A DNA stretch of 64,000 bases, from contig NZ_FOTQ01000001.1 in the NCBI RefSeq assembly GCF_900114635.1, positions 1,302,001-1,366,000 on the forward strand, read 5' to 3'. Below are positions 44,737 to 54,616 of the stretch, in pieces. The first letter of the stretch is position 1, and each line of letters begins with the position of its first letter. This DNA is from Shimia aestuarii. Lineage in GTDB: Bacteria; Pseudomonadota; Alphaproteobacteria; Rhodobacterales; Rhodobacteraceae. Both the position numbers and the translations under genes were made by a program. The notes beneath the pieces were generated by a model. The model was given only the letters and a program-made list of their open reading frames with translations. It ran no database searches and was not told the origin of the DNA.

Positions 44737-45570
44737 TTAACGTCCGGGGATTTCGCCCCGCCGCCCGCAATCGCCCCAATTGTCGATCACGTCGATCGCC
44801 TCTTCGGCGGTTTCGACAAAGCGGAACAGCTCCAGATCTTCGGCCGAGATCGTGCCGGCATCCGCCAGCGCATCCCAGTTGATGATTTTTTCCCAGAAGT
44901 CGCGCCCGAACAGCAGGAACGGCACGCATTCCATGCGGCCGGTCTGGATCAAGGTCAGCGATTCGAACATTTCATCCATGGTCCCGAATCCACCGGGAAA
45001 GACGCAAATCGCGCGGGCACGCATCAGGAAGTGCATCTTGCGAATCGCGAAATAGTGGAAATTGAAGCACAGCTCAGGCGTCACGTATTCATTGGGCGCC
45101 TGTTCATGCGGTAGCACGATGTTGAGCCCGATTGATTTCCCCCCGGCATCCACCGCACCACGGTTCGCGGCCTCCATCACACCGGGACCGCCCCCTGAAA
45201 CGATCACATTCTCGCGCCCGTTGCTGCGCTCGGTCATGAGATGGGCGAATTTGCGCGCCTCTTCGTAATACTCTGACAGCCCCGCGAGGGTTGCTGTGCG
45301 CGCCGTGTCCTTTTTGGACGGCTCCGGGATACGCGCCCCGCCAAAGAGCACGATGGTGCTTTCGATACCGTGTTCGTCGAGGATCAGCTGAGGTTTCAGC
45401 AGTTCGAGTTGAAGGCGGACCGGGCGCAGTTCTTCGCGGCACAGGAAATCATCATCCGCGAAAGCCAGCCGGTAGGCCTTGGAACGGGTTTGCGGCGTGT
45501 CGGGCACATGGCTTGCGGCGTCGCGGTCGCTGTGGGCATCGGATAGAGGGTGCAAACGATCTTCGGGCAT
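44737..45570 (-). CDS. LOG-family protein (nucleotide 5'-monophosphate phosphoribohydrolase type)
   Basis: 277 residues from the ATG at 45570. The nucleotide-binding fold has [31 protein letters not shown] (read in parts) and the signature [14 protein letters not shown] with the catalytic Glu. LOG proteins release free cytokinin-type bases or ribose phosphate from nucleotides and are often misnamed lysine decarboxylases. An N-terminal extension of about 65 residues precedes the core, as in the longer LOG subgroup. It is divergent from dapD. Whether it makes a cytokinin here is unknown. Confidence 0.85.
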   Translation of the reverse strand: MPEDRLHPLSDAHSDRDAASHVPDTPQTRSKAYRLAFADDDFLCREELRPVRLQLELLKPQLILDEHGIESTIVLFGGARIPEPSKKDTARTATLAGLSEYYEEARKFAHLMTERSNGRENVIVSGGGPGVMEAANRGAVDAGGKSIGLNIVLPHEQAPNEYVTPELCFNFHYFAIRKMHFLMRARAICVFPGGFGTMDEMFESLTLIQTGRMECVPFLLFGRDFWEKIINWDALADAGTISAEDLELFRFVETAEEAIDVIDNWGDCGRRGEIPGR

Positions 45571-45714
45571 GTATTGGATTTCCTTGAATGCGCATTTCCC
45601 TTTCAGGGGTACTGTGTTTGGCGCCGTAGGGCCAGTCACGCGATTGCGAGGGTGACGTCGAGGCGCGATGCCGTTATGAAAGCCCGAATCCTCTTTCATC
45701 GGAGCCATAAAGAC

Positions 45715-46542
45715 ATGTCGAACGCCCAACTGGAACAAGCCATCGAAGCCGCGTGGGAAGCCCGCGACACCATCACCCCGTCGACCGGCGGCGAAACCCG
45801 CGAAGCCATCGAAGCCACACTCAATGCGCTGGATTCAGGCAAGCTGCGTGTTGCCGAGAAGATGGAGAGCGGTGACTGGCACGTGAACCAGTGGGCCAAG
45901 AAGGCCGTGCTTCTGGGCTTTCGCCTGAAAGACATGGAACAGCAGGATGGCGGCCCGCAAGGCGGCCACTGGTGGGACAAGGTCGACAGCAAGTTCAAGG
46001 GCTGGGGCGATGCGGAATGGACCCAAGCCGGGTTCCGCGCCGTGCCGAACTGTATCGTGCGCAAATCGGCCTATGTCGCGCCGGGCGTGGTGCTGATGCC
46101 GTCCTTCGTGAACCTTGGCGCCTATGTCGACGAAGGCACCATGGTCGACACCTGGGCCACCGTTGGCTCTTGTGCGCAGATCGGCAAGAACGTGCACCTG
46201 TCGGGCGGCGTCGGCATTGGCGGCGTTCTGGAGCCGATGCAGGCCGGCCCGACCATCATTGAAGACAACTGTTTCATCGGCGCGCGCTCGGAAGTGGTCG
46301 AAGGCTGTATCGTGCGCGAAGGCTCGGTTCTGGGCATGGGTGTGTTCATCGGCCAGTCGACCAAGATCGTGGACCGCGAAACCGGCGAAGTGATGTATGG
46401 CGAAGTGCCCGCCGGGTCGGTTGTCGTGGCCGGGTCGATGCCGTCGAAGAACGGTGTGAACCTGTACTGTGCCGTGATTGTGAAACGTGTGGATGCACAG
46501 ACCCGCTCGAAAACCTCGATCAACGAGCTGCTGCGGGATTGA
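45715..46542 (+). CDS. dapD: Tetrahydrodipicolinate N-succinyltransferase
   Basis: 275 residues from the ATG at 45715 (GGAG upstream); the frame is open earlier but similarity begins at [14 protein letters not shown]. The left-handed beta-helix hexapeptide repeats run from [19 protein letters not shown] to [31 protein letters not shown] contains the active-site region. It transfers succinyl from succinyl-CoA in the lysine/meso-diaminopimelate pathway. dapE, the later step, lies 4 kb downstream. A strong terminator follows. Confidence 0.96.
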   Translation: MSNAQLEQAIEAAWEARDTITPSTGGETREAIEATLNALDSGKLRVAEKMESGDWHVNQWAKKAVLLGFRLKDMEQQDGGPQGGHWWDKVDSKFKGWGDAEWTQAGFRAVPNCIVRKSAYVAPGVVLMPSFVNLGAYVDEGTMVDTWATVGSCAQIGKNVHLSGGVGIGGVLEPMQAGPTIIEDNCFIGARSEVVEGCIVREGSVLGMGVFIGQSTKIVDRETGEVMYGEVPAGSVVVAGSMPSKNGVNLYCAVIVKRVDAQTRSKTSINELLRD

Positions 46543-46585
46543 TCCCGTTGCGGGCCTGACCCACGACGGATCGCGAGAAATGGTG

Positions 46586-46615
46586 AAGGCGCGCTTGGTT
46601 CGAGCGCGCCTTTTT
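46586..46615 (+). terminator. Intrinsic terminator of dapD
   Basis: AAGGCGCGCT (46586-46595) and AGCGCGCCTT (46603-46612) form a 10-bp stem with a 7-base loop, followed by T residues on the plus strand. Confidence 0.88.
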
Positions 46616-46620
46616 CGTTG

Positions 46621-48213
46621 TCAGGCGACCTTGAGCAGCGCCTCGGCTTCGTAGCGGCGCAGGGCAACGCGGGCGGCTGGGCCATAGCCATAGCCCATCA
46701 TTGCATCCATGTTCGGCATCAGGCGCAGGATTTCTTCGCGTGTTTCGGCATCGAAACTGTCCATGGTCTCACGGCCCGGATGATAGCTTTCGCTGTCCAT
46801 ACCGTTGCCACGCACGATTTCGTGGCGGTCAAATAGAAGATGCACGTAGGTGACGGGCCTGCCGGTTTCCTGAACCGTGACGGTGGTGCCGTTGACCAGA
46901 TCGCGCGCCTTGACCAGCACCTCGGATTCGCCAAACAGCAGCGCCGCCTTGGGCGAGTTGAGCAGGATCCGGTGATTGGGTGAAAACGACACGGCCTCGT
47001 GATTGCCCAGCGCCCCTGCCGCAAAACTGATGGGGGCGTCATGGCCAAGGGCAAGCCTGGTTGTCCTGCCGATCCAGCGCAGCGGCTGAAAGCCATTGTC
47101 GCGGGTCAGGATCATGTGGCCGGGTTCGAGCGCCTCGACCGGGACAAGGCCGGTCTGGGTCAGAATCTCGGTCCCGGCGACGAAACAGGGCGTGGTCGCC
47201 TCGGTGGTTTCAAGATTGACGAAGCCGACATCGGTGTTCCCGTCCGCGTCCTCGACCGTGTAGGTGAAGACGTTGGTGCCAATATCCTCGTCCATTTCGA
47301 CGGTGATCGTTCCATCCGCGTTCAGCGTGATCATTTCACCGGTCGGAAGGGTGATCGTATCCCCCGCCGTCACCGACTGACCGTTGATATGGGTAATGGT
47401 CAGCGTGCCCGACGCGCTGGTGCTGTCATTGGCAAGGATGTCGAACGTGTCTTCGCCTTCGGCCCCCACGGCGATGTCATCATCTCCGGCGACGAGCGCG
47501 CATTGGACCGAGTCCCCCGCGATCAGAAGGTTGGAATCATAACTGCGGTCGCCACCATCGGCGATCCCGATCTTGATGGTGTTCTCCTCGCCCGGATTGA
47601 CCGGCGCCTTGAGGGTCAGCGTGACGGTGAACCCGTCCATCTCTGTGTTGGCGACCTCGGCATTGGCCGGGTTGTCGACGTAAAGGTTGGAATTCGAAGC
47701 ATCGTTGATGTTGTTGATGGTGATGTCGCCATCCCCGACAGTCAGTTCGGCCTTGACCCCGTTGACCCAGATGCCCACCGCATCATTGAAACCCGATCCG
47801 ACATATTCGAGATATTCCTCGGACGAGAACACCACCTGCATGGTCAGCGTGCTGCCATCGGGCACGAAGGTCGCTTCGAAAATGGCGGCATCGTATGTCT
47901 GGACCCCGGCGATGGCGTTGAGGTCGGCATCGCCTGCGGTCTGCATATTGCCCGAAGTGCCAGCCGAGGTGTTGGCGTCGCCCGAGCTGTTGGTGATTGC
48001 GCTGGCGTTGCCGGTGGACAGGATGACGCCGGTATCCGATGGCGTGACATTCGGCGCGACGGTGTCGCCATCGCTGTAGATGCCCGACGCAGCGCTGGCG
48101 CCGGTATAGGTGGCCGACGTGATTTCTATTCCCGAACCGAACATGGACTCTGCCATGTCCATGGCGCTGGCAGATGTGTCAATTGGCAGTTCCGAAGCCG
48201 TCGGCATCGCCAT
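46621..48213 (-). CDS. Choice-of-anchor L and Hint domain protein, second of three
   Basis: 530 residues, start preceded by AGAAGGGGG. Residues about 5-245 form a choice-of-anchor L domain with TLTMQVVFSSEEYLEYVGSG and FNDAVGIWVNG. A cadherin/Ig-like segment follows (DDDIAVGAEGEDTFDILAND, YTVEDADGNT), rich in Asp as in calcium-binding repeats. The C-terminal Hint domain has Cys343 in TTPCFVAGTEIL, FSPNHRILL and the tail SYHPGRETMDSF. No Sec signal is visible. The acidic repeat character suggests type I secretion, but no type I secretion genes are in the window. The Hint domain may release or attach the N-terminal part. Confidence 0.85.
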   Translation of the reverse strand: MAMPTASELPIDTSASAMDMAESMFGSGIEITSATYTGASAASGIYSDGDTVAPNVTPSDTGVILSTGNASAITNSSGDANTSAGTSGNMQTAGDADLNAIAGVQTYDAAIFEATFVPDGSTLTMQVVFSSEEYLEYVGSGFNDAVGIWVNGVKAELTVGDGDITINNINDASNSNLYVDNPANAEVANTEMDGFTVTLTLKAPVNPGEENTIKIGIADGGDRSYDSNLLIAGDSVQCALVAGDDDIAVGAEGEDTFDILANDSTSASGTLTITHINGQSVTAGDTITLPTGEMITLNADGTITVEMDEDIGTNVFTYTVEDADGNTDVGFVNLETTEATTPCFVAGTEILTQTGLVPVEALEPGHMILTRDNGFQPLRWIGRTTRLALGHDAPISFAAGALGNHEAVSFSPNHRILLNSPKAALLFGESEVLVKARDLVNGTTVTVQETGRPVTYVHLLFDRHEIVRGNGMDSESYHPGRETMDSFDAETREEILRLMPNMDAMMGYGYGPAARVALRRYEAEALLKVA

Positions 48214-48569
48214 TCCCCCTTCTGATAACCGTCTTCACTCACAAGGCACGTATGTGTGGGCGCCCCTTCTTATCTTGGGAATCGGCACCGAATTATCAGG
48301 AGAAAACGCCACGCCCATTCCCCCTTTGCGCCGCCCGGGAGCCTGTGCAAAGGAGACGTTCCGCATGCTTGCGAGACGCGTTGAAAACGGGGGGCGAACA
48401 CCTGCCTCGGTCGCGAGCCCATGTTTTCAGAGCTAGGGCAAGAGCATTGCCAATTGGATTACGCCAAGGGACAATCTGTCTCGCAATCGACGCGAATTGT
48501 AGTCGAAAGCAAAGGAACGCCGCATCCACAGGTTGACGGGCCAGCCGGTCCCGCGATAAGGCCAGCGCC
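48214..48569. other. Intergenic region without visible gene
   Basis: This 356-bp region separates the divergent second Hint gene and the next small gene. It should hold both promoters. I see no coding frame with a good ribosome binding site, no strong hairpin and no repeat seen elsewhere in the window. Confidence 0.6.
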
Positions 48570-48935
48570 ATGGAAAAGCCCAAGAAAAAATCCCGCCAGC
48601 AGGTCTATACGCTTCTTGTCCAGGTTGGGCGCAAGGAGGGCGACGGGCTTCCCGACAAGGCCACCGGGGGCGCGCTGATGATCTATGCCAGCGGCGTGGA
48701 CGAAGCCGAGGCCGTGCGCGAAACCGTGGCCATCCTCAAGCAGGCGGATCTCAATCCGCTGGATGTGACCGGCTATGGCACTGTCGAGGAGCGCGAGGCG
48801 CAGGGGCATGACATTGCCGAGGACGAACGCGCGCTTATGCAACGGGCTCTGGACGAGAACTCGGTCGTGGTGGCGCAGTTGACGCCGTTCTTCTATGGCG
48901 AGGAAAGCGAAAGCAGTGACGCGCCGATGAACTGA
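48570..48935 (+). CDS. Conserved-looking small cytoplasmic protein, unknown function
   Basis: 121 residues. It starts with a basic stretch MEKPKKKSRQQVYTLLVQVG and ends in an acidic tail (FFYGEESESSDAPMN). The central part (ALMIYASGVDEAEAVRETVAI) looks like an alpha/beta fold with the DEAEAVRETV helix. There is no signal or membrane segment. I recognise no family. Codon use is like that of its neighbours, and its length suggests a real gene. It is convergent with the third Hint gene. Confidence 0.7.
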   Translation: MEKPKKKSRQQVYTLLVQVGRKEGDGLPDKATGGALMIYASGVDEAEAVRETVAILKQADLNPLDVTGYGTVEEREAQGHDIAEDERALMQRALDENSVVVAQLTPFFYGEESESSDAPMN

Positions 48936-48954
48936 GGCGGAGCGCCGGGCGCCG

Positions 48955-50052
48955 TCAGGCGGCGGCGCGTTGTGCGGCGAGTGTCAGGGCCTCGAACTCA
49001 CCCAGCACCGGGAACACCGTCCGGGAATGTTCGGGCAGGCTGCTGCGCGGCTGGGTGCAAAGCAGGCTGGCGCGCAGGGCGTCGCGCTTGCGCCGGATGC
49101 GCCCGATGTTGAGGGTTTCAAGATAGGTTCCGGCACAGAGGACTGCTTCGTGATCCGGCAGCATCAACTGGCAATAGGTGATCAGAAGATCCCCCTTTCG
49201 TTTCGATGCGGCCTTGCCGTGTGTCAGCGGCCCGGAGGGCACAAGCACGTGCTCGGAACCGAACAGGTATTCGACCCGCGACCCACCGATGACAAGCTGC
49301 TGGGACGGGGAAACGGTGATGTCCTGAGTCAGGCCGAAATACGGGGAGCGCAGCCGCACTGGAGCGAACAGACCCGCTGCGGGAACAGTCCGGCGGAATG
49401 TGGCCAGAACGGGCACGAGGCTGCCTTCAAGAGTCTGCACGACATCGCCGCGGCGGATATCTGACGCCGGGCGATAACCGGACCCGGTCATGACCGGCGT
49501 GTTGGGGCAAAGCGACGGCATCGGTCCGACGGGCTCGATCCGGTCCGAGGCCGCGACATAGCTGATGTCGGACGACAGCACACAGAGTTCGCGCTTCATG
49601 ACCATATCACGCAGATCGGCCCGGCTGAGCGGCATCGGGTCGGTGAGCTCGCGCATGGCGATGCGCGCGCGGCCCGGACGCTCGACCGTCAGGCGCCCCC
49701 GGCGGGCACGCAGATCCCAGCTATAGGTGACACGCAGAATGTCGGTGCGGCCCCCGGTATCCAGGTTGACGGCGGCATGGAATGTCTCTGCCCCCCGGGT
49801 CATGACAAGCACGATGCCACCACCCGGCACGGCCTGAAGCGTCAGGGCGGTGCTTGCCTGGCGAGGCGATCGGTAGCCGATCAGGAGCTGGGGGCGGTCA
49901 TAGGGCGAAACCTGTGTTTCAAGAACAAAGCTGCCTGAGACCATTGGCCGGTGCAGATCGGGACCGTTCTTGGGCAAGGGCTGAGCATGTCGCGCGAGAC
50001 CATCGGCGCGGAAATGCGCGCGGGTGGTATCACATAATGCGATCCAGCTCAT
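48955..50052 (-). CDS. Hint-domain protein with altered active site, third of three
   Basis: 365 residues. Residues about 30-160 look like a beta-sandwich (SGSFVLETQVSPYDRPQLLIG, GGIVLVMTRGAETFHAAVNLD) such as a lectin/LamG-type domain. The Hint_2 domain begins at Cys182 in SLCPNTPVMTGSGYRPASDI. Where the other two proteins have SPNHRI, this one has SPSQQLVIGG, so the conserved His is missing; the later PDHEAVL segment is kept. Autocleavage may be lost or altered. The Arg-rich stretch IGRIRRKRDALRAS is also unlike the others. No signal peptide is visible. Confidence 0.8.
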   Translation of the reverse strand: MSWIALCDTTRAHFRADGLARHAQPLPKNGPDLHRPMVSGSFVLETQVSPYDRPQLLIGYRSPRQASTALTLQAVPGGGIVLVMTRGAETFHAAVNLDTGGRTDILRVTYSWDLRARRGRLTVERPGRARIAMRELTDPMPLSRADLRDMVMKRELCVLSSDISYVAASDRIEPVGPMPSLCPNTPVMTGSGYRPASDIRRGDVVQTLEGSLVPVLATFRRTVPAAGLFAPVRLRSPYFGLTQDITVSPSQQLVIGGSRVEYLFGSEHVLVPSGPLTHGKAASKRKGDLLITYCQLMLPDHEAVLCAGTYLETLNIGRIRRKRDALRASLLCTQPRSSLPEHSRTVFPVLGEFEALTLAAQRAAA

Positions 50053-50424
50053 GCTTTTGGTCCCTTGCCATGTCGGACGCGTTGGCGTTGAAAGCCTCTA
50101 TCACAAACGGCCTGCTGCCTGCGCCCATCGCACCTAAGCGGATTCCACCAGCAGCGCCGGGGTTATCCCGGTCGGGTGTATGCAACAATCAAACCGGCGT
50201 CAGAAACGCCGGGATGCCGCGAAGGGCCTTTTTGTTGGCCTGACTGCTCGTGTGACCTGCCTCGGTCTTGTTATTGGCTCTATCTAAACACGAAAAAAGG
50301 ACGCCTGTTAAGGGGCTTGGCCGAGAATGTGACGGGAGCCGGGGTGTTTTGTGGCTTTCCGGCAATGGCGGGCTGTGCGACAACTGCCCCAAGTCCAGAA
50401 CGCCAGCAAAAGAAGGACCCCGCA
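50053..50424. other. Intergenic region upstream of dapE
   Basis: This 372-bp region separates the divergent third Hint gene and dapE. It contains a hairpin CCGGCGT/ACGCCGG (50194-50212). The dapE frame stays open here back to 50176 but has no similarity and no ribosome binding site, so I do not call it coding. No RNA gene is evident. Confidence 0.55.
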
Positions 50425-51570
50425 ATGCCCGATACCGACGCCGCCCTGTTGACCGCGCAATTGATCCGCTGCCCCTCTGTTACGCCGGAAGAGGGCGGCG
50501 CGCTCGTGTTGCTCGAAAATGTCCTGAGCGATGCCGGCTTTGCCTGCAAGCGCGTGGATCGGGGTGGCGTGTCCAACCTGTTCGCGCGTTGGGGCGACAA
50601 GGGGCACCCGCGCACATTCGGCTTCAACGGCCATACCGACGTGGTGCCCGTGGGCGACGCGGCGGCTTGGACAGTCGACCCGTTCGGCGCGGAAATCCGG
50701 GACGGGATCATGTTTGGACGCGGGGCCACGGACATGAAATCGGGTGTCGCCGCCTTTGCCGCCGCGGCGGTGGATTTCGTGACCGATACGCCACCGGACG
50801 GCGCCGTGATCCTGACCATCACCGGGGACGAGGAAGGCGACGCGATCGACGGCACCACGGCACTTCTCGACTACATGGACCGCGAACAGGAAAAGATGTC
50901 GGTCTGCCTTGTCGGGGAACCCACCTGCCCCAACGAAATGGGCGACATGATGAAGATCGGGCGGCGCGGATCGCTGACCGCCTATTTCACCTTTACCGGG
51001 GTGCAGGGCCATTCCGCCTATCCGCATCGTGCCAAGAACCCGCTGCCTGCCATGGCGCGACTGATGGACCGGATGGCGTCGCATGTGCTTGACGAAGGCA
51101 CCGCGCATTTCGATGCTTCGACGCTGGCGGTGGTGACAATGGATACAGGGAATCCCGCAACCAACGTGATTCCGGCAGAGTGCCGCGCCACGGTCAATAT
51201 CCGCTTCAACGATGCCCATTCGGGCGCATCACTGACCAACTGGATGCAAGGTTTGGTGGACGCGGTTGGCGCTGACACCGGGGTCGAAATCAACATGCAG
51301 GTCAAGATTTCCGGTGAAAGCTTCATCACGCCGCCGGGGCCGCTTTCGGATCTGGTGGCGGCCAGCGTCAAGGCCGAAACCGGGCGCGACCCGGAGCTGA
51401 GCACGTCGGGGGGCACCTCGGATGCGCGGTTCGTTCAGCATCACTGCCCGGTGGTGGAATTCGGGCTGGTGGGCAAGACCATGCACAAGGTCGACGAGAA
51501 CGTACCTGTCGACCAGATCCATCAGCTCAAAGCGATCTATTCGCGGATATTGCGTGACTATTTCGGCTGA
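50425..51570 (+). CDS. dapE: Succinyl-diaminopimelate desuccinylase
   Basis: 381 residues from the ATG at 50425, preceded by AAGGA. M20 metallopeptidase family: [14 protein letters not shown] gives the first zinc His and Asp, [14 protein letters not shown] the bridging Asp, [12 protein letters not shown] the catalytic Glu, and [11 protein letters not shown] and [10 protein letters not shown] the DapE-type dimer-domain His region. It hydrolyses N-succinyl-diaminopimelate to diaminopimelate and succinate, feeding lysine and peptidoglycan synthesis with dapD. Its end overlaps the start of the next gene. Confidence 0.96.
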   Translation: MPDTDAALLTAQLIRCPSVTPEEGGALVLLENVLSDAGFACKRVDRGGVSNLFARWGDKGHPRTFGFNGHTDVVPVGDAAAWTVDPFGAEIRDGIMFGRGATDMKSGVAAFAAAAVDFVTDTPPDGAVILTITGDEEGDAIDGTTALLDYMDREQEKMSVCLVGEPTCPNEMGDMMKIGRRGSLTAYFTFTGVQGHSAYPHRAKNPLPAMARLMDRMASHVLDEGTAHFDASTLAVVTMDTGNPATNVIPAECRATVNIRFNDAHSGASLTNWMQGLVDAVGADTGVEINMQVKISGESFITPPGPLSDLVAASVKAETGRDPELSTSGGTSDARFVQHHCPVVEFGLVGKTMHKVDENVPVDQIHQLKAIYSRILRDYFG

Positions 51571-52222
51571 ATATCGCTGGCGTCAACGGCTCGTGGTCAT
51601 GGCCAAGGAACCGCGCCCAGGCCGCGTCAAAACCCGTCTTGGGCGCGATATCGGCATGGGGGCGGCAGCGCATTGGTTCCGCCAGCAAAGCCTGTCGCTT
51701 CTGCACCGCCTGCATGATCCACGCTGGGAGATCATCCTCGCAGTTGCACCGGATCGGGAAGGAATGGCCTCGCGCGTCTGGCCGGCAGAGTTCAGACGTG
51801 CACCACAAGGCCGGGGCGATCTGGGCGCGCGGATGAAACGCCAGTTATGTCATGGGCTGCCGGGGCCGACGCTGGTCATCGGGGCCGATATTCCCTGCAT
51901 CCGCAAACACCACATCGCAGAGGCGTTCCGCGCGCTCGGCGACCATGATGCCGTGTTCGGCCCGGCCATGGACGGCGGTTACTGGCTGGTTGGCCTGAAA
52001 CACGCGCGCGCGCCTGCCACCCTGTTTCAGGGCGTGCGCTGGTCAAGCGAACATGCACTGGCCGATAGCATCGCCACCCTGCCCCATCACCGCATTGCAA
52101 CCGTGGCGACCCTGCGCGACATCGACACGGCCGCCGACCTGCTTCTTTCTTTTTCCGGAAATACCCCGGGGGTGAAGTTCGAAAATCTTTCGATTTTCGA
52201 ACGAGGGGGCAGCGCCCCCTAA
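51554..52222 (+). CDS. DUF2064/TIGR04282-type glycosyltransferase
   Basis: 222 residues from a GTG at 51554 that overlaps dapE; the ATG at 51599 would cut the first beta-strand ([19 protein letters not shown]). The GT-A fold is seen in [10 protein letters not shown] and [15 protein letters not shown], matching the DUF2064 family, some members of which work in arsenosugar synthesis. No arsenic genes are close, so substrate is open. The last about 18 codons run through two perfect palindromes (TTCGAAAAT.. and AGGGGGC..), which look like intergenic repeats captured as a C-terminal tail. Confidence 0.75.
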   Translation: MTISAEYRWRQRLVVMAKEPRPGRVKTRLGRDIGMGAAAHWFRQQSLSLLHRLHDPRWEIILAVAPDREGMASRVWPAEFRRAPQGRGDLGARMKRQLCHGLPGPTLVIGADIPCIRKHHIAEAFRALGDHDAVFGPAMDGGYWLVGLKHARAPATLFQGVRWSSEHALADSIATLPHHRIATVATLRDIDTAADLLLSFSGNTPGVKFENLSIFERGGSAP

Positions 52223-52263
52223 TCCCGCGTGACGCCACGCGCGACCCGTGCTAGGCCATTTCC

Positions 52264-54519
52264 ATGCGCATACCCACAAAAGAGGAAATCCTTGAATGGA
52301 TTTCCGAGAACCCGACCCTCACCTCGAAACGCGACATCGCCAAGGCCTTTGGCATCAAGGGCGCGGCCCGGATTGATCTCAAGCGGATTCTCAAGGAGCT
52401 TGAGGCCGAGGGACACTTGCAAAAGCGCCACAAAACCTATCGCGATCCGGACAAGCTGCCGCCTGTGTCTGTCCTGCAAATCACGGGCACAGATAGCGAC
52501 GGCGACCTGTTCGCGCGCCCCCTGGAGTGGCATGGCGAGGCCGAAGAACCGCGTATCCTCGTGATCCCGCGCGCCAGCGATCCCGCGTTGGGCGAAGGCG
52601 ACCGCATCCTTGGACGGCTGACCGAGATCACCGGCGAAGAGCATGCCTATGAGGCGCGCCTGATCCGGCGCATCGGCACCAACCCGCGCCGGGTTCTGGG
52701 CGTGTTCCGCAAGACCGACGAAGGCGGGCGCATCGTTCCGGTCGACAAAGGCGATGGCAAGGAATGGATGGTTCTGAGCGACCACGTTGGCGGCGCCAAG
52801 GACGGCGAACTGGTCGAGGCCGAACAGACCGGCCCCAAGGGGCGGCTGGGCCTGCCGCGCGCGAAGGTGGTGTCGCGGCTGGGCGACCCGAGCGCGCCCA
52901 AGGCGGTGTCGCTGATCGCGATACACCAGCACGGCATTCCCGACACCTTCCCCGATGACGTGATCAAGGAAGCCGACGCCGCCAAGCCCGCGCCTTTGGG
53001 AGACCGCGAAGACCTGCGCGACCTACCTTTTGTTACCATCGACCCGGCGGATGCGCGGGATCATGACGATGCCTGCTGGGCGCATGAGGATGACGACCCC
53101 AAGAATGAAGGCGGGCATGTGATCTGGGTCGCGATTGCCGACGTGGCGCAATACGTGCGCCCCGGAACGGCGCTTGACCGCGAGGCGCGCAAGCGGGGCA
53201 ATTCGAGCTACTTCCCTGACCGGGTGGTGCCGATGCTGCCGGATCGCCTTTCGGGCGACCTGTGCTCGTTGCACGAAGGGGTGCCGCGCGCCACGCTGGC
53301 GCTGCGCATCCAGGTGGATGCCAAGGGCCGCAAAATCGGCCACCGCTTTACCCGTGCCATGATCCGGTCGGTGGCCTCGCTGAATTATGCCGAAGTGCAG
53401 CAAGCCCGCGATGGCGCCCCCAACGAGATCTGCGCGCCGTTGATGGACGAGGTGATCACCCCGCTTTATGCCGCCTATGACGCGCTGACCAAGGCGCGGG
53501 CGGCGCGTCAGCCACTGCACCTCGATCTGCCGGAACGCAAAATCGTGCTGAGCGATGCCGGCGAGGTAGAGTCCGTGGCCTTCCGCGACCGGTTCGATGC
53601 GCACAAGCTGATCGAGGAATTCATGGTGCTGGCCAATGTCTGTGCCGCCGAGACCCTGATCGCGGCAAAGTCGCCGCTGTTGTTCCGGGTGCATGAAGAA
53701 CCCAGCCCCGAAAAACTCGACGCGCTGCGGGAAACCGCCGCGGCCTCGGGATTTACGCTGGCCAAGGGGCAGGTGTTGCAGACGCGGCACCTGAACGCGC
53801 TTCTGGATGCCGCCGCAGGCACGGACGAGGCCGAGTTGATCAACCTGTCGACCCTGCGGTCGATGACGCAGGCCTATTACAGCCCGTCGAATTTCGGGCA
53901 TTTCGGCCTTGCCCTTCAGGCCTATGCCCATTTCACCTCACCGATCCGGCGTTATGCCGACCTGATCGTGCATCGGGCGCTGATCTCGGCGCATCGATGG
54001 GGCGATGATGGTTTGTCACCCGAGGGTGTGGAGCTCCTTGAAAACACGGCCACCCATATTTCCGAAACGGAACGGCGGTCGATGCTGGCCGAACGGGACA
54101 CGACAGATCGTTATCTGGCGTCCTATCTGTCCGAACGGATCGGGGAGGAATTCGGAGGCCGGATCAGCGGAATTGCCCGGTTTGGCGTCTTTGTGAAGCT
54201 GGATGAAACCGGGGCGGACGGGCTTGTCCCGATGCGCGAACTGGGGCGTGAATATTTCCATTTTGACCGTGATACCAACACCTTGGTCGGGGCGGACACC
54301 GGGTTGGTGATCGGGCTGGGGCAACGCGTGACCGTGCGATTGGCCGAAGCCGCCCCAGTGACGGGCGGTGTTGCGCTGGAACTGATTTCGCTGGAAGGCG
54401 AGGTGGTCAAACGCGGCTCGGGGGGGCGTGGCAAAGGCCGCCCGGTCCGGCGCAAAGCGACCAAGGCCAAGCGCAAGGCGGACAAGATCAAACGCAAGGT
54501 GTCGCGACGGCGACAGTAG
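52264..54519 (+). CDS. rnr: Ribonuclease R
   Basis: 751 residues. An N-terminal helix-turn-helix region (SKRDIAKAFGIKGAARIDLKR, in parts) precedes cold-shock domains. The RNB catalytic domain has the Asp cluster TIDPADARDHDDACWA. LSGDLCSLHEGVPRATLALRI and HFTSPIRRYADLIVHRAL are typical. An S1 domain follows (GRISGIARFGVFVKLDETGADG, in parts) and a Lys/Arg-rich tail of about 40 residues. It degrades structured RNA 3' to 5' and, with tmRNA, damaged mRNAs. It starts 41 bp after the glycosyltransferase gene. Confidence 0.96.
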   Translation: MRIPTKEEILEWISENPTLTSKRDIAKAFGIKGAARIDLKRILKELEAEGHLQKRHKTYRDPDKLPPVSVLQITGTDSDGDLFARPLEWHGEAEEPRILVIPRASDPALGEGDRILGRLTEITGEEHAYEARLIRRIGTNPRRVLGVFRKTDEGGRIVPVDKGDGKEWMVLSDHVGGAKDGELVEAEQTGPKGRLGLPRAKVVSRLGDPSAPKAVSLIAIHQHGIPDTFPDDVIKEADAAKPAPLGDREDLRDLPFVTIDPADARDHDDACWAHEDDDPKNEGGHVIWVAIADVAQYVRPGTALDREARKRGNSSYFPDRVVPMLPDRLSGDLCSLHEGVPRATLALRIQVDAKGRKIGHRFTRAMIRSVASLNYAEVQQARDGAPNEICAPLMDEVITPLYAAYDALTKARAARQPLHLDLPERKIVLSDAGEVESVAFRDRFDAHKLIEEFMVLANVCAAETLIAAKSPLLFRVHEEPSPEKLDALRETAAASGFTLAKGQVLQTRHLNALLDAAAGTDEAELINLSTLRSMTQAYYSPSNFGHFGLALQAYAHFTSPIRRYADLIVHRALISAHRWGDDGLSPEGVELLENTATHISETERRSMLAERDTTDRYLASYLSERIGEEFGGRISGIARFGVFVKLDETGADGLVPMRELGREYFHFDRDTNTLVGADTGLVIGLGQRVTVRLAEAAPVTGGVALELISLEGEVVKRGSGGRGKGRPVRRKATKAKRKADKIKRKVSRRRQ

Positions 54520-54616
54520 GCCGTTGATCGGCAAATCCCTGCGTGTGCCACGTCGACTCGCTTTGACGGGGCGCGCAATCGCGCTAGTCTCTGGTACAAA
54601 AGAGCATGAGGCACAT

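Noticed and set aside
46999-48225. A 408-codon open frame on the plus strand
   Set aside because: Antisense to the second Hint gene, whose domains are clear.
50176-50424. N-terminal extension of dapE with a lipobox-like GFPAMAGC stretch
   Set aside because: DapE is a cytoplasmic enzyme. Family similarity and the AAGGA ribosome binding site place the start at 50425, and the upstream frame has no similarity.
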